13,546 bases of DNA, from the NCBI GenBank assembly GCA_038256935.1, contig JBBSJV010000034.1:1-13546 (forward strand), read 5' to 3'. Of the stretch, positions 6,635 through 13,290 are shown in pieces. The first letter of the stretch is position 1. Every line of letters starts with the position of its first letter. Position numbers and translations under genes: made by a program. The notes beneath the pieces were generated by a model. The model saw only the letters and a program-made list of their open reading frames with translations. It ran no database searches and was not told where the DNA came from. The stretch comes from JBBSJV01 sp038256935 (lineage in GTDB: Bacteria; Patescibacteriota; JACMRA01).

Positions 6635-8752
6635 TTGATTTTTCAGTTCTTCGTATTTTATATTTAGATTATTTATTACAATACAGGCAGAAACATTTAG
6701 TTGCTCAAAGTGAGAAAAAATAAGAGACGTTGCATTGGTGACAATATTTTCATCTCCAACTTTAGATTTATTCTGGTGTTGCATCTGTCTTAGTTTTCTA
6801 GCTCCTAGTTCAAGTAGGATTTTTTCCTCCATTTTATTTTTGACATTGAAATAATTGTTTAAGGCGAAAATTAAATTTGTGTTTTCAGGTTTTAAAGCAT
6901 TTATATCTAAATCGATCATACAACCATTTATAAGTGAGTCTAATTCTTTGCAAAGTGGGATGAGAGTATCAAGCCAATACGTTTCAAATTCATGGTTTTT
7001 TTCAGTAGCGATCTTGTTTAGGATTTGGTTTGGTATTTTATTTAAATACACACTTTTGAAAAACAATGTTCTCATCATCAGCCGCAAATGTGCAAAGATT
7101 TTGAAAAGATTCTGTTGCATGATAACAGTCTGGATCGGCTTAACTTCTGGATTAATGTTTATGTCTTTTAAATTGTTAAGAATAGTCTGTAAATACGGAA
7201 GGCTAAGCGGTGTTTCTTCTTCAGCCCTGCTTGTTACTCCTAGAGAAAGATAAAAATTTGTTTGCTGTAAAGTATCAAAAAGATCCAATGCTCCTGCTTG
7301 GAACCTATTCATAGATGCATCAATAAAGATTCCTAGCCTGTCAGGTCTCTTTTCATTGAGTAAATATATTAATTGGTAATATATCATTTTATATTCTGGA
7401 TCTGAGTCAATTGGACAAGTTAAATCTTGGGAAATAATAGCATCACTACTAGTTGAAATTTTAGTTAAGCCACGAGAAAATTTTTCTTTTACGAGGTGTT
7501 CAAAGCTTTTTAACATCTCAAATGGTGCGGTGTAACTATTTAAATATTTAACTTTAACTTTTGCGTTACCATTCTCTAATGAATTATTTTCAAGCATTTG
7601 CTCAGTAATACGAGTTTTTGGACTACTGGTTATAGCTTTATAATCAGCACTTATCAATATTGGTGGAAGTATAGTTTCATTATTTTCTATTCTCTTGCTA
7701 TTTATTTGAGAAGCTTCCTTATAAAATGTCTCTACTAAAGTATTAATTTGCTCGTTAATTGTTGTATTTGGATAATAAGCAAAACTTAAGTCTCCAGCTG
7801 TGCGGAAAAATATTACATCCAAATCATCAGGCAAATCATTGGAGACTCTACTTAAAAAATCTTGGTACAAAAGATCTGTTTCTGTAGCTGACAAGGCATC
7901 ATTTAAATCTTTAAAATTCATTACTTTAATCAGACCAAAGCCCATATTTTCGGTTTTTTTAACAGATTCTGAAGCAAAAAAACTAGCTAGTTGATTGGTA
8001 GGCAAAATTGGGTATTTGAAACTAAATTTATCATCTTCGATTAAACCTGTGTGTTCTTTTTTAAAAGTTTGAAATAGATTATTTTCAATTTTATCAGGTT
8101 TATTTTCAAATAGAGAAAGCAATCTATCATAATGATCCATATCAATTTCCCCATCTTTTGTGAGTTGAAAATCTTTAGGTAAAGAGACTCCACAGTTAAG
8201 AATTCTTCTTTGAAGAGCTTTATGCTCAGGGGTGATCTCAATTATTTCGACGTATTTTAGTTTTAGATTTGTGACTTGGGTGCAGTTTGTGACTTGGTTT
8301 TTTACTTCATACAACAGCAACTCTTTTAGTTTTTTAAGGTCAGGGTATTTATTCTTATTAGCTTTAACTAGTATAGAGAATTCGTCTCCACCCACTCTTG
8401 CTTGGGTTTTTATTTCGATTCCATACTCAAACTCGAGTTGTTTAAGTATTCTTGCTACTCTATTCAAACAATAATCGGCTAAGTTTTGCACGCCACTATC
8501 AGGATTATAATCAATCTCTGGTACAGCAGTGTCAAGGACTTTAACTTCTGCAATATCAATATTAATTGAAAATAAATAGTTTTGATCCAAGTATCTTTGA
8601 TCTTTATCTGCTTTATCTATTTCATGTTTTACAACACTAGCATAGCCTTGCGCATTTAGTATAGATACAGGGCCGGTTACAAAATTATTAAATGTTGATG
8701 CTCGAACACGATCGTACAATTTAGGATTTTCTTTTTGTACTACATTTTCCAT
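6617..8752 (-). CDS. Tandem GGDEF-like domain protein (putative diguanylate cyclase)
   Basis: This 711-residue cytoplasmic protein has two GGDEF-type domains and an unrecognised C-terminal half. In the first (about 20-175), NNFVTGPVSILNAQGY resembles the usual entry motif, NIDIAEVK (64-71) matches the IDIDFFK strand with the metal-binding Asp66, Asp85 in NPDSG matches a substrate-binding Asp, and RVGGDEF (119-125) is the intact active-site signature. There is no RxxD inhibitory site at the expected place. In the second (about 268-375), IKVMNFKDLND (275-285) keeps the FKxxND part but has Lys276 in place of the metal Asp, and RTAGDLSF replaces RxGGDEF, so it is probably inactive. Residues 400-711 are helical with no domain I know. 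There are no membrane or sensor segments. Active GGDEF domains make cyclic di-GMP from two GTP; whether this one does is inference. Confidence 0.75.
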   Translation of the reverse strand: MENVVQKENPKLYDRVRASTFNNFVTGPVSILNAQGYASVVKHEIDKADKDQRYLDQNYLFSINIDIAEVKVLDTAVPEIDYNPDSGVQNLADYCLNRVARILKQLEFEYGIEIKTQARVGGDEFSILVKANKNKYPDLKKLKELLLYEVKNQVTNCTQVTNLKLKYVEIIEITPEHKALQRRILNCGVSLPKDFQLTKDGEIDMDHYDRLLSLFENKPDKIENNLFQTFKKEHTGLIEDDKFSFKYPILPTNQLASFFASESVKKTENMGFGLIKVMNFKDLNDALSATETDLLYQDFLSRVSNDLPDDLDVIFFRTAGDLSFAYYPNTTINEQINTLVETFYKEASQINSKRIENNETILPPILISADYKAITSSPKTRITEQMLENNSLENGNAKVKVKYLNSYTAPFEMLKSFEHLVKEKFSRGLTKISTSSDAIISQDLTCPIDSDPEYKMIYYQLIYLLNEKRPDRLGIFIDASMNRFQAGALDLFDTLQQTNFYLSLGVTSRAEEETPLSLPYLQTILNNLKDININPEVKPIQTVIMQQNLFKIFAHLRLMMRTLFFKSVYLNKIPNQILNKIATEKNHEFETYWLDTLIPLCKELDSLINGCMIDLDINALKPENTNLIFALNNYFNVKNKMEEKILLELGARKLRQMQHQNKSKVGDENIVTNATSLIFSHFEQLNVSACIVINNLNIKYEELKNQLHTAT

Positions 8753-8871
8753 TTAGACACTTTGAATTAAGGGTTTATAACTATCTATTTATATATATTT
8801 TGATAAAGTTGTAAATAGGTATATTAAATTTGATTTTACAATCATCTAAAAACCAATTTTCATAGAACTAT
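8753..8871. promoter_or_regulatory. Divergent intergenic region, GGDEF-like gene / msrA
   Basis: This 119-base AT-rich stretch separates two divergent starts and must hold promoters for both. TTGATA (8800-8805) and TATATT (8820-8825) face msrA, but with a spacer of only 14 bases, so I do not call a promoter. There is no clear inverted repeat. Confidence 0.35.
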
Positions 8872-9399
8872 ATGACTCAAAAAATTATCTTAGGTGGTGG
8901 CTGTTTTTGGTGTATCGAAGGGGTTTTTAATCGGGTAAACGGTGTGATTTCAGCTGTTTCTGGTTACACAGGAGGAGAGGATGCAAACCCTACTTACAAG
9001 CAAGTTTGTAATGGCGATACTGGCCATGTTGAGGTTGTAGAAATTACTTTTGATGATACTAAAATTGGTTTAGAGCAGATTCTAAATATTTTTTTTGAAG
9101 TCCACGATCCAACTACTTTGAACCGCCAAGGACACGATGTTGGTACTCAATATAGATCAGCAATATTTTTTACTAATCCAAAACAAGGCGAGATGGTAGA
9201 ATATTACGTCCAAAACCTGCGCGAATCTGATAAATATGATGGGCAAATTGTCACCGAGGTCAAACCATTAGATATATTTTATAAAGCAGAAGACTACCAT
9301 CAAGATTATTACAATCAAAACCCAAATCAAGGGTATTGTAGGATAGTGATTGCTCCGAAGCTGGAAAAATTAGCTCAAATGGATCTAAAAGATAAGTAA
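8872..9399 (+). CDS. msrA: Peptide methionine sulfoxide reductase MsrA
   Basis: MsrA reduces the S-form of methionine sulfoxide in proteins and as the free amino acid, normally with thioredoxin as reductant. The 175-residue protein begins almost directly with the catalytic motif GGGCFWCIEGVF, where Cys11 is the nucleophile. Other family marks are SGYTGG (30-35), GHVEVVEITFD (51-61), the stretch DPTTLNRQGHDVGTQYRS (79-96), and EDYHQDYY (140-147). Cys156 in NPNQGYC is the probable resolving cysteine. It has no signal peptide, so it acts in the cytoplasm. The ATG leaves the usual short N-terminus before the Cys motif. No MsrB is nearby. The next gene starts 51 bases downstream on the same strand. 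Confidence 0.96.
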   Translation: MTQKIILGGGCFWCIEGVFNRVNGVISAVSGYTGGEDANPTYKQVCNGDTGHVEVVEITFDDTKIGLEQILNIFFEVHDPTTLNRQGHDVGTQYRSAIFFTNPKQGEMVEYYVQNLRESDKYDGQIVTEVKPLDIFYKAEDYHQDYYNQNPNQGYCRIVIAPKLEKLAQMDLKDK

Positions 9400-9450
9400 T
9401 TGATCATTACATAGAGTTGTAAAAAAATAATAGATCGGTAATGACATATC

Positions 9451-9981
9451 ATGCCCAAATGGGAGGAAGGATTATCTCCAAAACACAAATTATCATCACA
9501 AGTACCGGTTATTCCAAACCCACTTAGAGTTTTAGATGATGAATACGGTGATCTATTACCTAAAGCTAGCGAAGTTTTACTTACAAGTTATAGGGAAAGA
9601 CAGTTAAGGTTATTAGTTTCTAAGCGTGATGATTATATAAATAAATTTAAGTTCCAGCTGGAATTAAAGTCTAGCTTAAAAAAATATTTACCTGCGTTAT
9701 TAGCAATTGTTTTAACTTTAGAAATAATTGATGATATAGAAGATGGTTTTGTCGATAATATTGAGCTTTTAGCGACAGTTGTGTTGATCAGTATTCAAAC
9801 TATTTTGTGGAGTAAAGGGCTTCAAATAAAAAGACAAAATAGATTTTTACTAGCCAAGTACAATCATGATCTAGATCAAGCCATTCAAAGACTTAGAATA
9901 ATTCTCAAACATGATGCTGATCAAAAAACAGCTAAGCAAGAGAGTGACTTTGACATTCTGAATATGATCATGAAAGATTAG
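9451..9981 (+). CDS. Unrecognised two-TM membrane protein
   Basis: I do not recognise this 176-residue protein. The hydrophilic N-terminal part (1-77) is followed by two hydrophobic stretches, about 79-94 (YLPALLAIVLTLEIID) and 104-120 (IELLATVVLISIQTILW), joined by a short acidic loop (DDIEDGFVDN). A basic, helical C-terminal part (121-176) may form a coiled coil. By the positive-inside rule both ends are likely cytoplasmic, with the acidic loop outside. It resembles two-TM proteins of the SLATT kind in outline only; I see no shared motif and do not assign it. It stops four bases before the oxidoreductase gene, so the two are probably translated from one message. Confidence 0.7.
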   Translation: MPKWEEGLSPKHKLSSQVPVIPNPLRVLDDEYGDLLPKASEVLLTSYRERQLRLLVSKRDDYINKFKFQLELKSSLKKYLPALLAIVLTLEIIDDIEDGFVDNIELLATVVLISIQTILWSKGLQIKRQNRFLLAKYNHDLDQAIQRLRIILKHDADQKTAKQESDFDILNMIMKD

Positions 9982-9985
9982 ACAA

Positions 9986-10876
9986 ATGTCATTTCAATAC
10001 AAAGATTTGGAACCAAAAGCTAAAGAATTACTCAAATATGAAACAGCTCGAAAGCATACTTGGTGCAGTGGTTGTGGGAATTTTGGAATCTCTACCGCTA
10101 TCAAAAACGCGCTGACAGCTCAAGATATCTTACCTCATCAGGCTATGCTTTGTTTTGATGTAGGTTGTAGCGGAAACGAAAGTGATAAGATTGGTACCAA
10201 TACCATCCACGGTCTTCACGGTAGAGTCTTGCCACTAGCTACAGGTATAAAGCTTGCAAACCCAGATCTTCCAGTCATCGCTCAAGCAGGTGATGGAGCT
10301 ACTTTTTCAGAAGGGATCAATCATCTCATACATGCAATTCGCAATAATTTCAATATCACCTTTGTTGTTCATAACAACCAAAACTACGGATTGACTATTG
10401 GCCAGGCTTCAAGTACCAGTCCTATTGGTATGATGATGAATGGGTCAGTAGATCCTATTTCCATGCCACCACTTAATACTTTGGATTTAGTAATGTCAGC
10501 AAATCCTAGTTTTGTGGCTCGTGGTTTTGCAAATAAGATAGAGGATCTGACTGAATTGATAATCAAGGGAATGAATCATAATGGATTTAGCTACATCGAA
10601 GTCATGCAAATGTGTCCAACTTTTAACAAACAAACCCCGCAAGAGTGGTATTGGGATAAAATTTATAACCTGCAAGAAACTGGACACGACACAGCTGATA
10701 TTTGGGCCGCCCGTAAAATTGCAAGTGAAACTGACAAGATCGCTCTAGGTCTTATTTATCAAAACCAAAGGCTGACCTGGGAAGATAGTTTATCTAGTAG
10801 GCAAGGGGTTAGTAGTAAGTTGATCGATGAAGTTGCGCCTAGGAATTTAAATCAGTATTTAGAACAGTTTATTTAA
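9986..10876 (+). CDS. 2-oxoacid:ferredoxin oxidoreductase, beta subunit (KorB/PorB type)
   Basis: The beta subunit binds thiamine diphosphate and a 4Fe-4S cluster and, with alpha and gamma parts, oxidises a 2-oxoacid to a CoA thioester while reducing ferredoxin. The 296 residues show the cluster cysteines Cys27 and Cys30 (TWCSGCGNFG), Cys61 (DVGCSG) and Cys210 (VMQMCPTF), and the thiamine diphosphate motif from GDG (102-104) to NNQNYGLTIGQ (130-140). IHGLHGRVLPLATGIKLANP (74-93) is typical of the family. The layout resembles KorB-like enzymes most, but pyruvate or 2-oxoglutarate cannot be decided here. Unusually, no alpha/gamma subunit gene adjoins it: upstream is a membrane protein, downstream RNase HI. 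It sits in a tight run with gaps of 4 and 1 bases. The alpha/gamma partner must be encoded elsewhere if the enzyme works. Confidence 0.93.
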   Translation: MSFQYKDLEPKAKELLKYETARKHTWCSGCGNFGISTAIKNALTAQDILPHQAMLCFDVGCSGNESDKIGTNTIHGLHGRVLPLATGIKLANPDLPVIAQAGDGATFSEGINHLIHAIRNNFNITFVVHNNQNYGLTIGQASSTSPIGMMMNGSVDPISMPPLNTLDLVMSANPSFVARGFANKIEDLTELIIKGMNHNGFSYIEVMQMCPTFNKQTPQEWYWDKIYNLQETGHDTADIWAARKIASETDKIALGLIYQNQRLTWEDSLSSRQGVSSKLIDEVAPRNLNQYLEQFI

Positions 10877-10877
10877 T

Positions 10878-11339
10878 ATGACAAAAGTAGTAATCATGGC
10901 CGATGGGGGAAGCAGGGGTAATCCAGGACCTGCAGCAAGTGGGTGGGTAGTTTTGGAGTTTGATCAAAGTCTTAGTAATGATCAGGTTTTGCAAGTAATT
11001 GATACTGGTGATATTCATGAATTTATTAAACACGAAGGGGGTAGTTTTTTAGGCATCACAACCAACAACGTAGCTGAGTGGAGTGCTGTTGTTGAGGCTG
11101 TTGAGTGGATCAAAGAAAATTACGAAAAACCAGTTTTTGTCTCGATCCTACTTGATAGTGAGTTGGTTGTAAAGCAAATCAAAGGCGTCTACAAAGTGAA
11201 ACACCCAAATCTAAAAGGCTTCTACACAAAGATCAAAACTTTATTAATGCATTTAGATTACGAGATAAATCATATCCCACGTAAATACAATTACCACGCC
11301 GATGGTCTTGCAAATGCGATTATGGATGAGAATAGGTAG
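10878..11339 (+). CDS. rnhA: Ribonuclease HI
   Basis: RNase HI cuts the RNA strand of RNA-DNA hybrids, removing R-loops and primers. The 153-residue protein has the four acidic active-site residues: Asp9 (MADGGSRGNPGP), Glu67 (TTNNVAEWSA), Asp93 (LLDSELVV) and Asp142 (YHADGLAN). His140 lies near the position of the family's auxiliary histidine. The opening DGGSRGNPGP and the closing RKYNYHADGLANAIMD are characteristic. The basic handle of the E. coli enzyme is not evident, so it looks closer to the short RNase HI type. It starts one base after the oxidoreductase stop codon, which implies translational coupling. It is followed by a repeat-rich region with no clear terminator. Confidence 0.93.
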   Translation: MTKVVIMADGGSRGNPGPAASGWVVLEFDQSLSNDQVLQVIDTGDIHEFIKHEGGSFLGITTNNVAEWSAVVEAVEWIKENYEKPVFVSILLDSELVVKQIKGVYKVKHPNLKGFYTKIKTLLMHLDYEINHIPRKYNYHADGLANAIMDENR

Positions 11340-11639
11340 TAGGCAAATAGGCCACGATTCCCATTTTACTTTGGTTACTCTACGAAAAACATGTATCCTT
11401 TAGTAGGGGAGAATTCGTATTCTCCCGCATTACGAAGCAATTTAAGAATAAATTAACATCGCAATATGACATGCCACATGGGCGACTATAAAAATCACCC
11501 CTACAAAAAACATTATTTTGAATATACAACACAATCTTAAACGGGCGATGTCGAAATCGCCCCTACGGGAAAGAAATTTCACCATGCGGGCGGATAAATC
11601 CAGCCACTACGAAAAAATCATTTACATCGATCAAGAACA
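11340..11639. repeat. Cluster of GTAGGGG-type hairpin repeats (no gene)
   Basis: This 300-base gap holds no convincing gene. It contains one complete GTAGGGG...CCCCTAC element (11403-11504), then a half element whose hairpin GGGCGAT...ATCGCCC (11543-11562) ends in CCTAC, then a degenerate half (about 11586-11616) with GGGCGGATAAATC and CACTACGAAAAA. A CTACGAAAAAC stretch near 11377-11388 may be the end of yet another. The pieces look like successive insertions of one element family. Confidence 0.65.
11403..11504. repeat. GTAGGGG...CCCCTAC REPIN/MITE-like element, copy A
   Basis: This 102-bp element has terminal inverted repeats GTAGGGG / CCCCTAC. The left end folds as GGGAGAAT-TCGT-ATTCTCCC. 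The right end carries a weaker GGGcGA / TCaCCC hairpin. The roughly 50-base middle (containing ATTAACATCGCAATATGACA) is shared with copy B at 12377-12474, about three quarters identical by eye over the whole length. The element encodes nothing. Copies A and B are direct repeats on either side of the toxin-antitoxin pair. Confidence 0.75.
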
Positions 11640-12035
11640 TTATTCTGCCCAGTTTTCTATTTTCAGTTTTGGAGTATGTGTAAAATCTTTTGTATTTGCA
11701 GTGACTAATGTTAGGTTATTAGCAAGGCATATTGAGGCAATTAATAAATCTGCATCAGAAACTACTTTCCCAGTTTTTCTACTCAAGGCTTTGATAGCAC
11801 CAAAGATTTGATCAGACTCAAAACTCGGTAAAATCACTTGGATGTTTTGTAAAAATAACTTCTGAATATTCAAGTTTGCTTCAAGTTTTTCTGATTTAAA
11901 AACTCCATAAAACAACTCTGCTCGCGTAATTTGTGTAATGCAAATCTCAGATTTATCAAGTTTAATTACTTTTCTAACTACTTTTTCATCATTTTTTTGA
12001 AAATAAATTACCATGTTTGTATCGAGACAATACAT
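11640..12035 (-). CDS. vapC: PIN-domain toxin, VapC family
   Basis: VapC toxins are Mg2+-dependent ribonucleases that cut tRNA or rRNA and are held inactive by their antitoxin. The 131 residues are a normal length. The acidic PIN site is complete: Asp5 (MYCLDTNMVIY), Glu40 (TRAELFYGV), Asp94 and Asp96 (VVSDADLLIA), and Asp117 in LVTANTKDF. The ATG at 12035 follows the antitoxin stop by two bases, the usual antitoxin-then-toxin order with coupled translation. The gene ends at the edge of the repeat cluster. The RNA target cannot be predicted from the sequence. Confidence 0.92.
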   Translation of the reverse strand: MYCLDTNMVIYFQKNDEKVVRKVIKLDKSEICITQITRAELFYGVFKSEKLEANLNIQKLFLQNIQVILPSFESDQIFGAIKALSRKTGKVVSDADLLIASICLANNLTLVTANTKDFTHTPKLKIENWAE

Positions 12036-12037
12036 AA

Positions 12038-12295
12038 CTAATCTTTACTTATTTTATCGGAAATATCTCGTATATATTTATCCGCAACGTCTTCACTTAA
12101 AATCCCAGCAAATTTTCGCAGAGGGTGGTGATTTTTCTCAGATGCAGATTCCAATTCAATATCTTCTAATGATTTTGAACGCATATAAGTAGCCATACTC
12201 TGACCCAATTTTTTGGCTTGTTTTTGAATAGCCTTTTTTTGATCAGGGCTCATAGTGATAACCACAGTAGATGTATACTTCGATTTTACTGACAT
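12038..12295 (-). CDS. Ribbon-helix-helix-type antitoxin of the VapC pair
   Basis: This 85-residue partner of the PIN toxin should bind DNA with its N-terminus and the toxin with its C-terminus. The N-terminal part fits a ribbon-helix-helix fold: a short strand (TSTVVITMSP, 8-17), a helix (DQKKAIQKQAKKLGQ) and a second helix (SMATYMRSKSLED). The C-terminal 40 residues, ending VADKYIRDISDKISKD, form the probable toxin-binding tail and recur in a remnant at 13093-13200. The start ATG lies inside a 16-bp palindrome that overlaps the promoter, so the pair is probably self-repressed. The exact antitoxin family (VapB, CopG-like or MobC-like) is not clear to me. Confidence 0.82.
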   Translation of the reverse strand: MSVKSKYTSTVVITMSPDQKKAIQKQAKKLGQSMATYMRSKSLEDIELESASEKNHHPLRKFAGILSEDVADKYIRDISDKISKD

Positions 12296-12336
12296 AATAC
12301 TAGTATTATAGTAGTAAATAGTACATTATTTGTCAA
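12294..12336 (-). promoter_or_regulatory. Promoter and palindromic operator of the toxin-antitoxin operon
   Basis: Reading the minus strand, a consensus -35 TTGACA (12336-12331) precedes TACTAT (12313-12308) at 17 bases, or TATAAT (12310-12305) at 20 bases. The perfect 16-bp palindrome ATAATACTAGTATTAT (12294-12309) covers the -10 region and the start codon, a position suited to repression by the antitoxin dimer. Initiation near 12298-12301 would make the mRNA leaderless or nearly so. Confidence 0.65.
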
Positions 12337-12376
12337 ATGTAATTTGGAATTTTTTATATTACCTTACAACTCTTGC

Positions 12377-12474
12377 GTAGGGGAGAATTTTAATTCTCCC
12401 GTATTGCAACGCAATTCACGAATCAATTAACATCGTAATATGACATGACACGGGCGGATAAATTAAACCCCTAC
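12377..12474. repeat. GTAGGGG...CCCCTAC REPIN/MITE-like element, copy B
   Basis: This 98-bp direct relative of copy A (11403-11504) has the same terminal inverted repeats, the same left hairpin GGGAGAAT...ATTCTCCC and the same middle (ATTAACATCGTAATATGACA). It differs by two short gaps and scattered changes. Its right end, GGGCGGATAAATT...CCCCTACG, matches the degenerate half near 11586. Confidence 0.75.
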
Positions 12475-12499
12475 GAAAAAACTCATTTAATTTCTTATC

Positions 12500-12524
12500 G
12501 TAGGGGTAAGCCTCTGGCTTCCCG
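12500..12524. repeat. GTAGGGG-type half element (single hairpin)
   Basis: GTAGGGGTAAGCC-TCT-GGCTTCCCG begins like the full elements and forms a hairpin, but the second half is not seen. A run of eight G (12538-12545) follows shortly after. Confidence 0.55.
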
Positions 12525-12655
12525 TTGCAAATTTAATGGGGGGGGATGCAATGGTAGATATTGAAAGTTCTTAAAGGAAATGGAACCGGAAGGGTTGCAC
12601 TCCAAAAAAACTATATGATTGACAATCATATTCAAAACTTAAAAGTTAAAATTAT
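12525..12655. other. Leader region upstream of the VOC gene
   Basis: This stretch holds a G8 run (12538-12545), a degraded hairpin GGAACCGGAAGGGTT (12582-12596) related to the one at 13213-13229, and a 19-bp perfect dyad (12613-12631). I see no gene. Confidence 0.4.
12613..12631 (+). promoter_or_regulatory. 19-bp perfect inverted repeat upstream of the VOC gene, possible operator
   Basis: ATATGATTGACAATCATAT is a perfect dyad with a single central base, and it contains TTGACA (12619-12624), which could serve as a -35 box. No good -10 hexamer lies 16-18 bases downstream, so the promoter is unproven. It ends 24 bases before the ATG at 12656, where a repressor could act. Confidence 0.4.
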
Positions 12656-13090
12656 ATGACTCAGTCCATTCCTTCTAAAAATATAGTTCTTCCAAGAGTA
12701 GATCATATCAATCTTGCAGTCAAAGACTATGAAGAATCAAAGAAATTTTATAAACAACTTTTCGTTGATTATCTTGGTGGTTCATTGATTATGGAAAATG
12801 AGTTTGTGTGTGGGATAAAATTTGTAAGCAATTTTTTATTTGAAATCTCTCCAGAAGATCCGCAATTTGCAACTTCCAAATTCAATCGTTATCAAGTAGG
12901 TTTACATCATTTTGCAATTGAACTGGAAAATAAAGAAGCTATCGATGCGATATATCAAAAACTTTTGGAGTTGAATGTGAAAATCGTAGATGAACCTACT
13001 TTCTATCCAGAGTATGAGGATGGTTATTATGCCGTGTTTTGGGAGGATTTAAATGGTTTTAAAATGGAGTTTATGTCTTGTGAGCGGTAA
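12656..13090 (+). CDS. VOC-family (glyoxalase/dioxygenase fold) protein
   Basis: The 144-residue protein has the paired beta-alpha-beta-beta-beta modules of the vicinal oxygen chelate fold. The first begins RVDHINLAVKDYEESKKFYK (14-33) and the second GLHHFAIELENKEAIDAIYQ (82-101). Likely metal ligands are His17, His84 or His85, and Glu138 in FKMEFM. The FWEDLNGFKMEF end (128-139) is the usual closing strand. Family members include glyoxalase I, fosfomycin and bleomycin resistance proteins and dioxygenases. The sequence does not settle which, and the short single-domain form could equally be an unassigned lyase. It stands alone between hairpin repeats and two antitoxin sequences, so it may have arrived with the accessory patch. 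Its stop abuts the antitoxin remnant on the other strand. Confidence 0.88.
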   Translation: MTQSIPSKNIVLPRVDHINLAVKDYEESKKFYKQLFVDYLGGSLIMENEFVCGIKFVSNFLFEISPEDPQFATSKFNRYQVGLHHFAIELENKEAIDAIYQKLLELNVKIVDEPTFYPEYEDGYYAVFWEDLNGFKMEFMSCER

Positions 13091-13092
13091 AA

Positions 13093-13200
13093 TTAATCTT
13101 TACTTACTATATCAAATATATCTCTAATAAATTGATCAGCAACTTCTGGATCCGTAATCCTAAAAATTTTGCCATGGATGTTGATTATTCGCCATTGCAT
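13093..13200 (-). pseudogene. Remnant of a second antitoxin gene (C-terminal part)
   Basis: A 35-codon minus-strand frame, ATG at 13198-13200 to TAA at 13093-13095, ends DPEVADQFIRDIFDIVSKD. The intact antitoxin at 12038-12295 ends SEDVADKYIRDISDKISKD, so the last 25 or so residues are clearly homologous, and the DNA around the stop (AATCTTTACTTA) is nearly the same. The ribbon-helix-helix part is gone, replaced by an unrelated MQWRIINIHG, and no toxin follows: the VOC gene ends two bases beyond the stop. It is most likely the residue of a second toxin-antitoxin module. If translated it would be a toxin-binding tail without DNA binding. Confidence 0.72.
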
Positions 13201-13212
13201 TTATATCAAAAT

Positions 13213-13229
13213 GGAACCGCAAGGGTTCC
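13213..13229. repeat. Short hairpin repeat GGAACC-GCAAG-GGTTCC
   Basis: This perfect six-base stem lies in the context AAATGGAACCGCAAGGGTTCC. A degraded relative lies at 12582-12596 on the other side of the VOC gene. On the minus strand it is preceded by TAGTAGC, recalling the GTAG start of the other elements. Confidence 0.5.
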
Positions 13230-13290
13230 GCTACTAGGGCAATGGGAATTACGGTTTTAGAAAGAAAATACACATTGTTGTGTAAACCAT

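Noticed and set aside
6855..7253. Plus-strand 132-codon frame inside the GGDEF-like gene
   Set aside because: It is antisense to a 711-codon frame containing conserved motifs; hydrophobic by chance from the complementary strand.
8800..8825. msrA promoter from TTGATA and TATATT
   Set aside because: The spacer is only 14 bases, too short for a sigma70-type promoter.
11518..11811. Plus-strand 97-codon frame overlapping the vapC 3' end
   Set aside because: It is built from hairpin repeat sequence joined to the antisense of the PIN toxin.
11340..12530. CRISPR-like repeats around the toxin-antitoxin pair
   Set aside because: The repeats are irregularly spaced, about 100 bp, with inverted ends and genes between; no cas genes are present.
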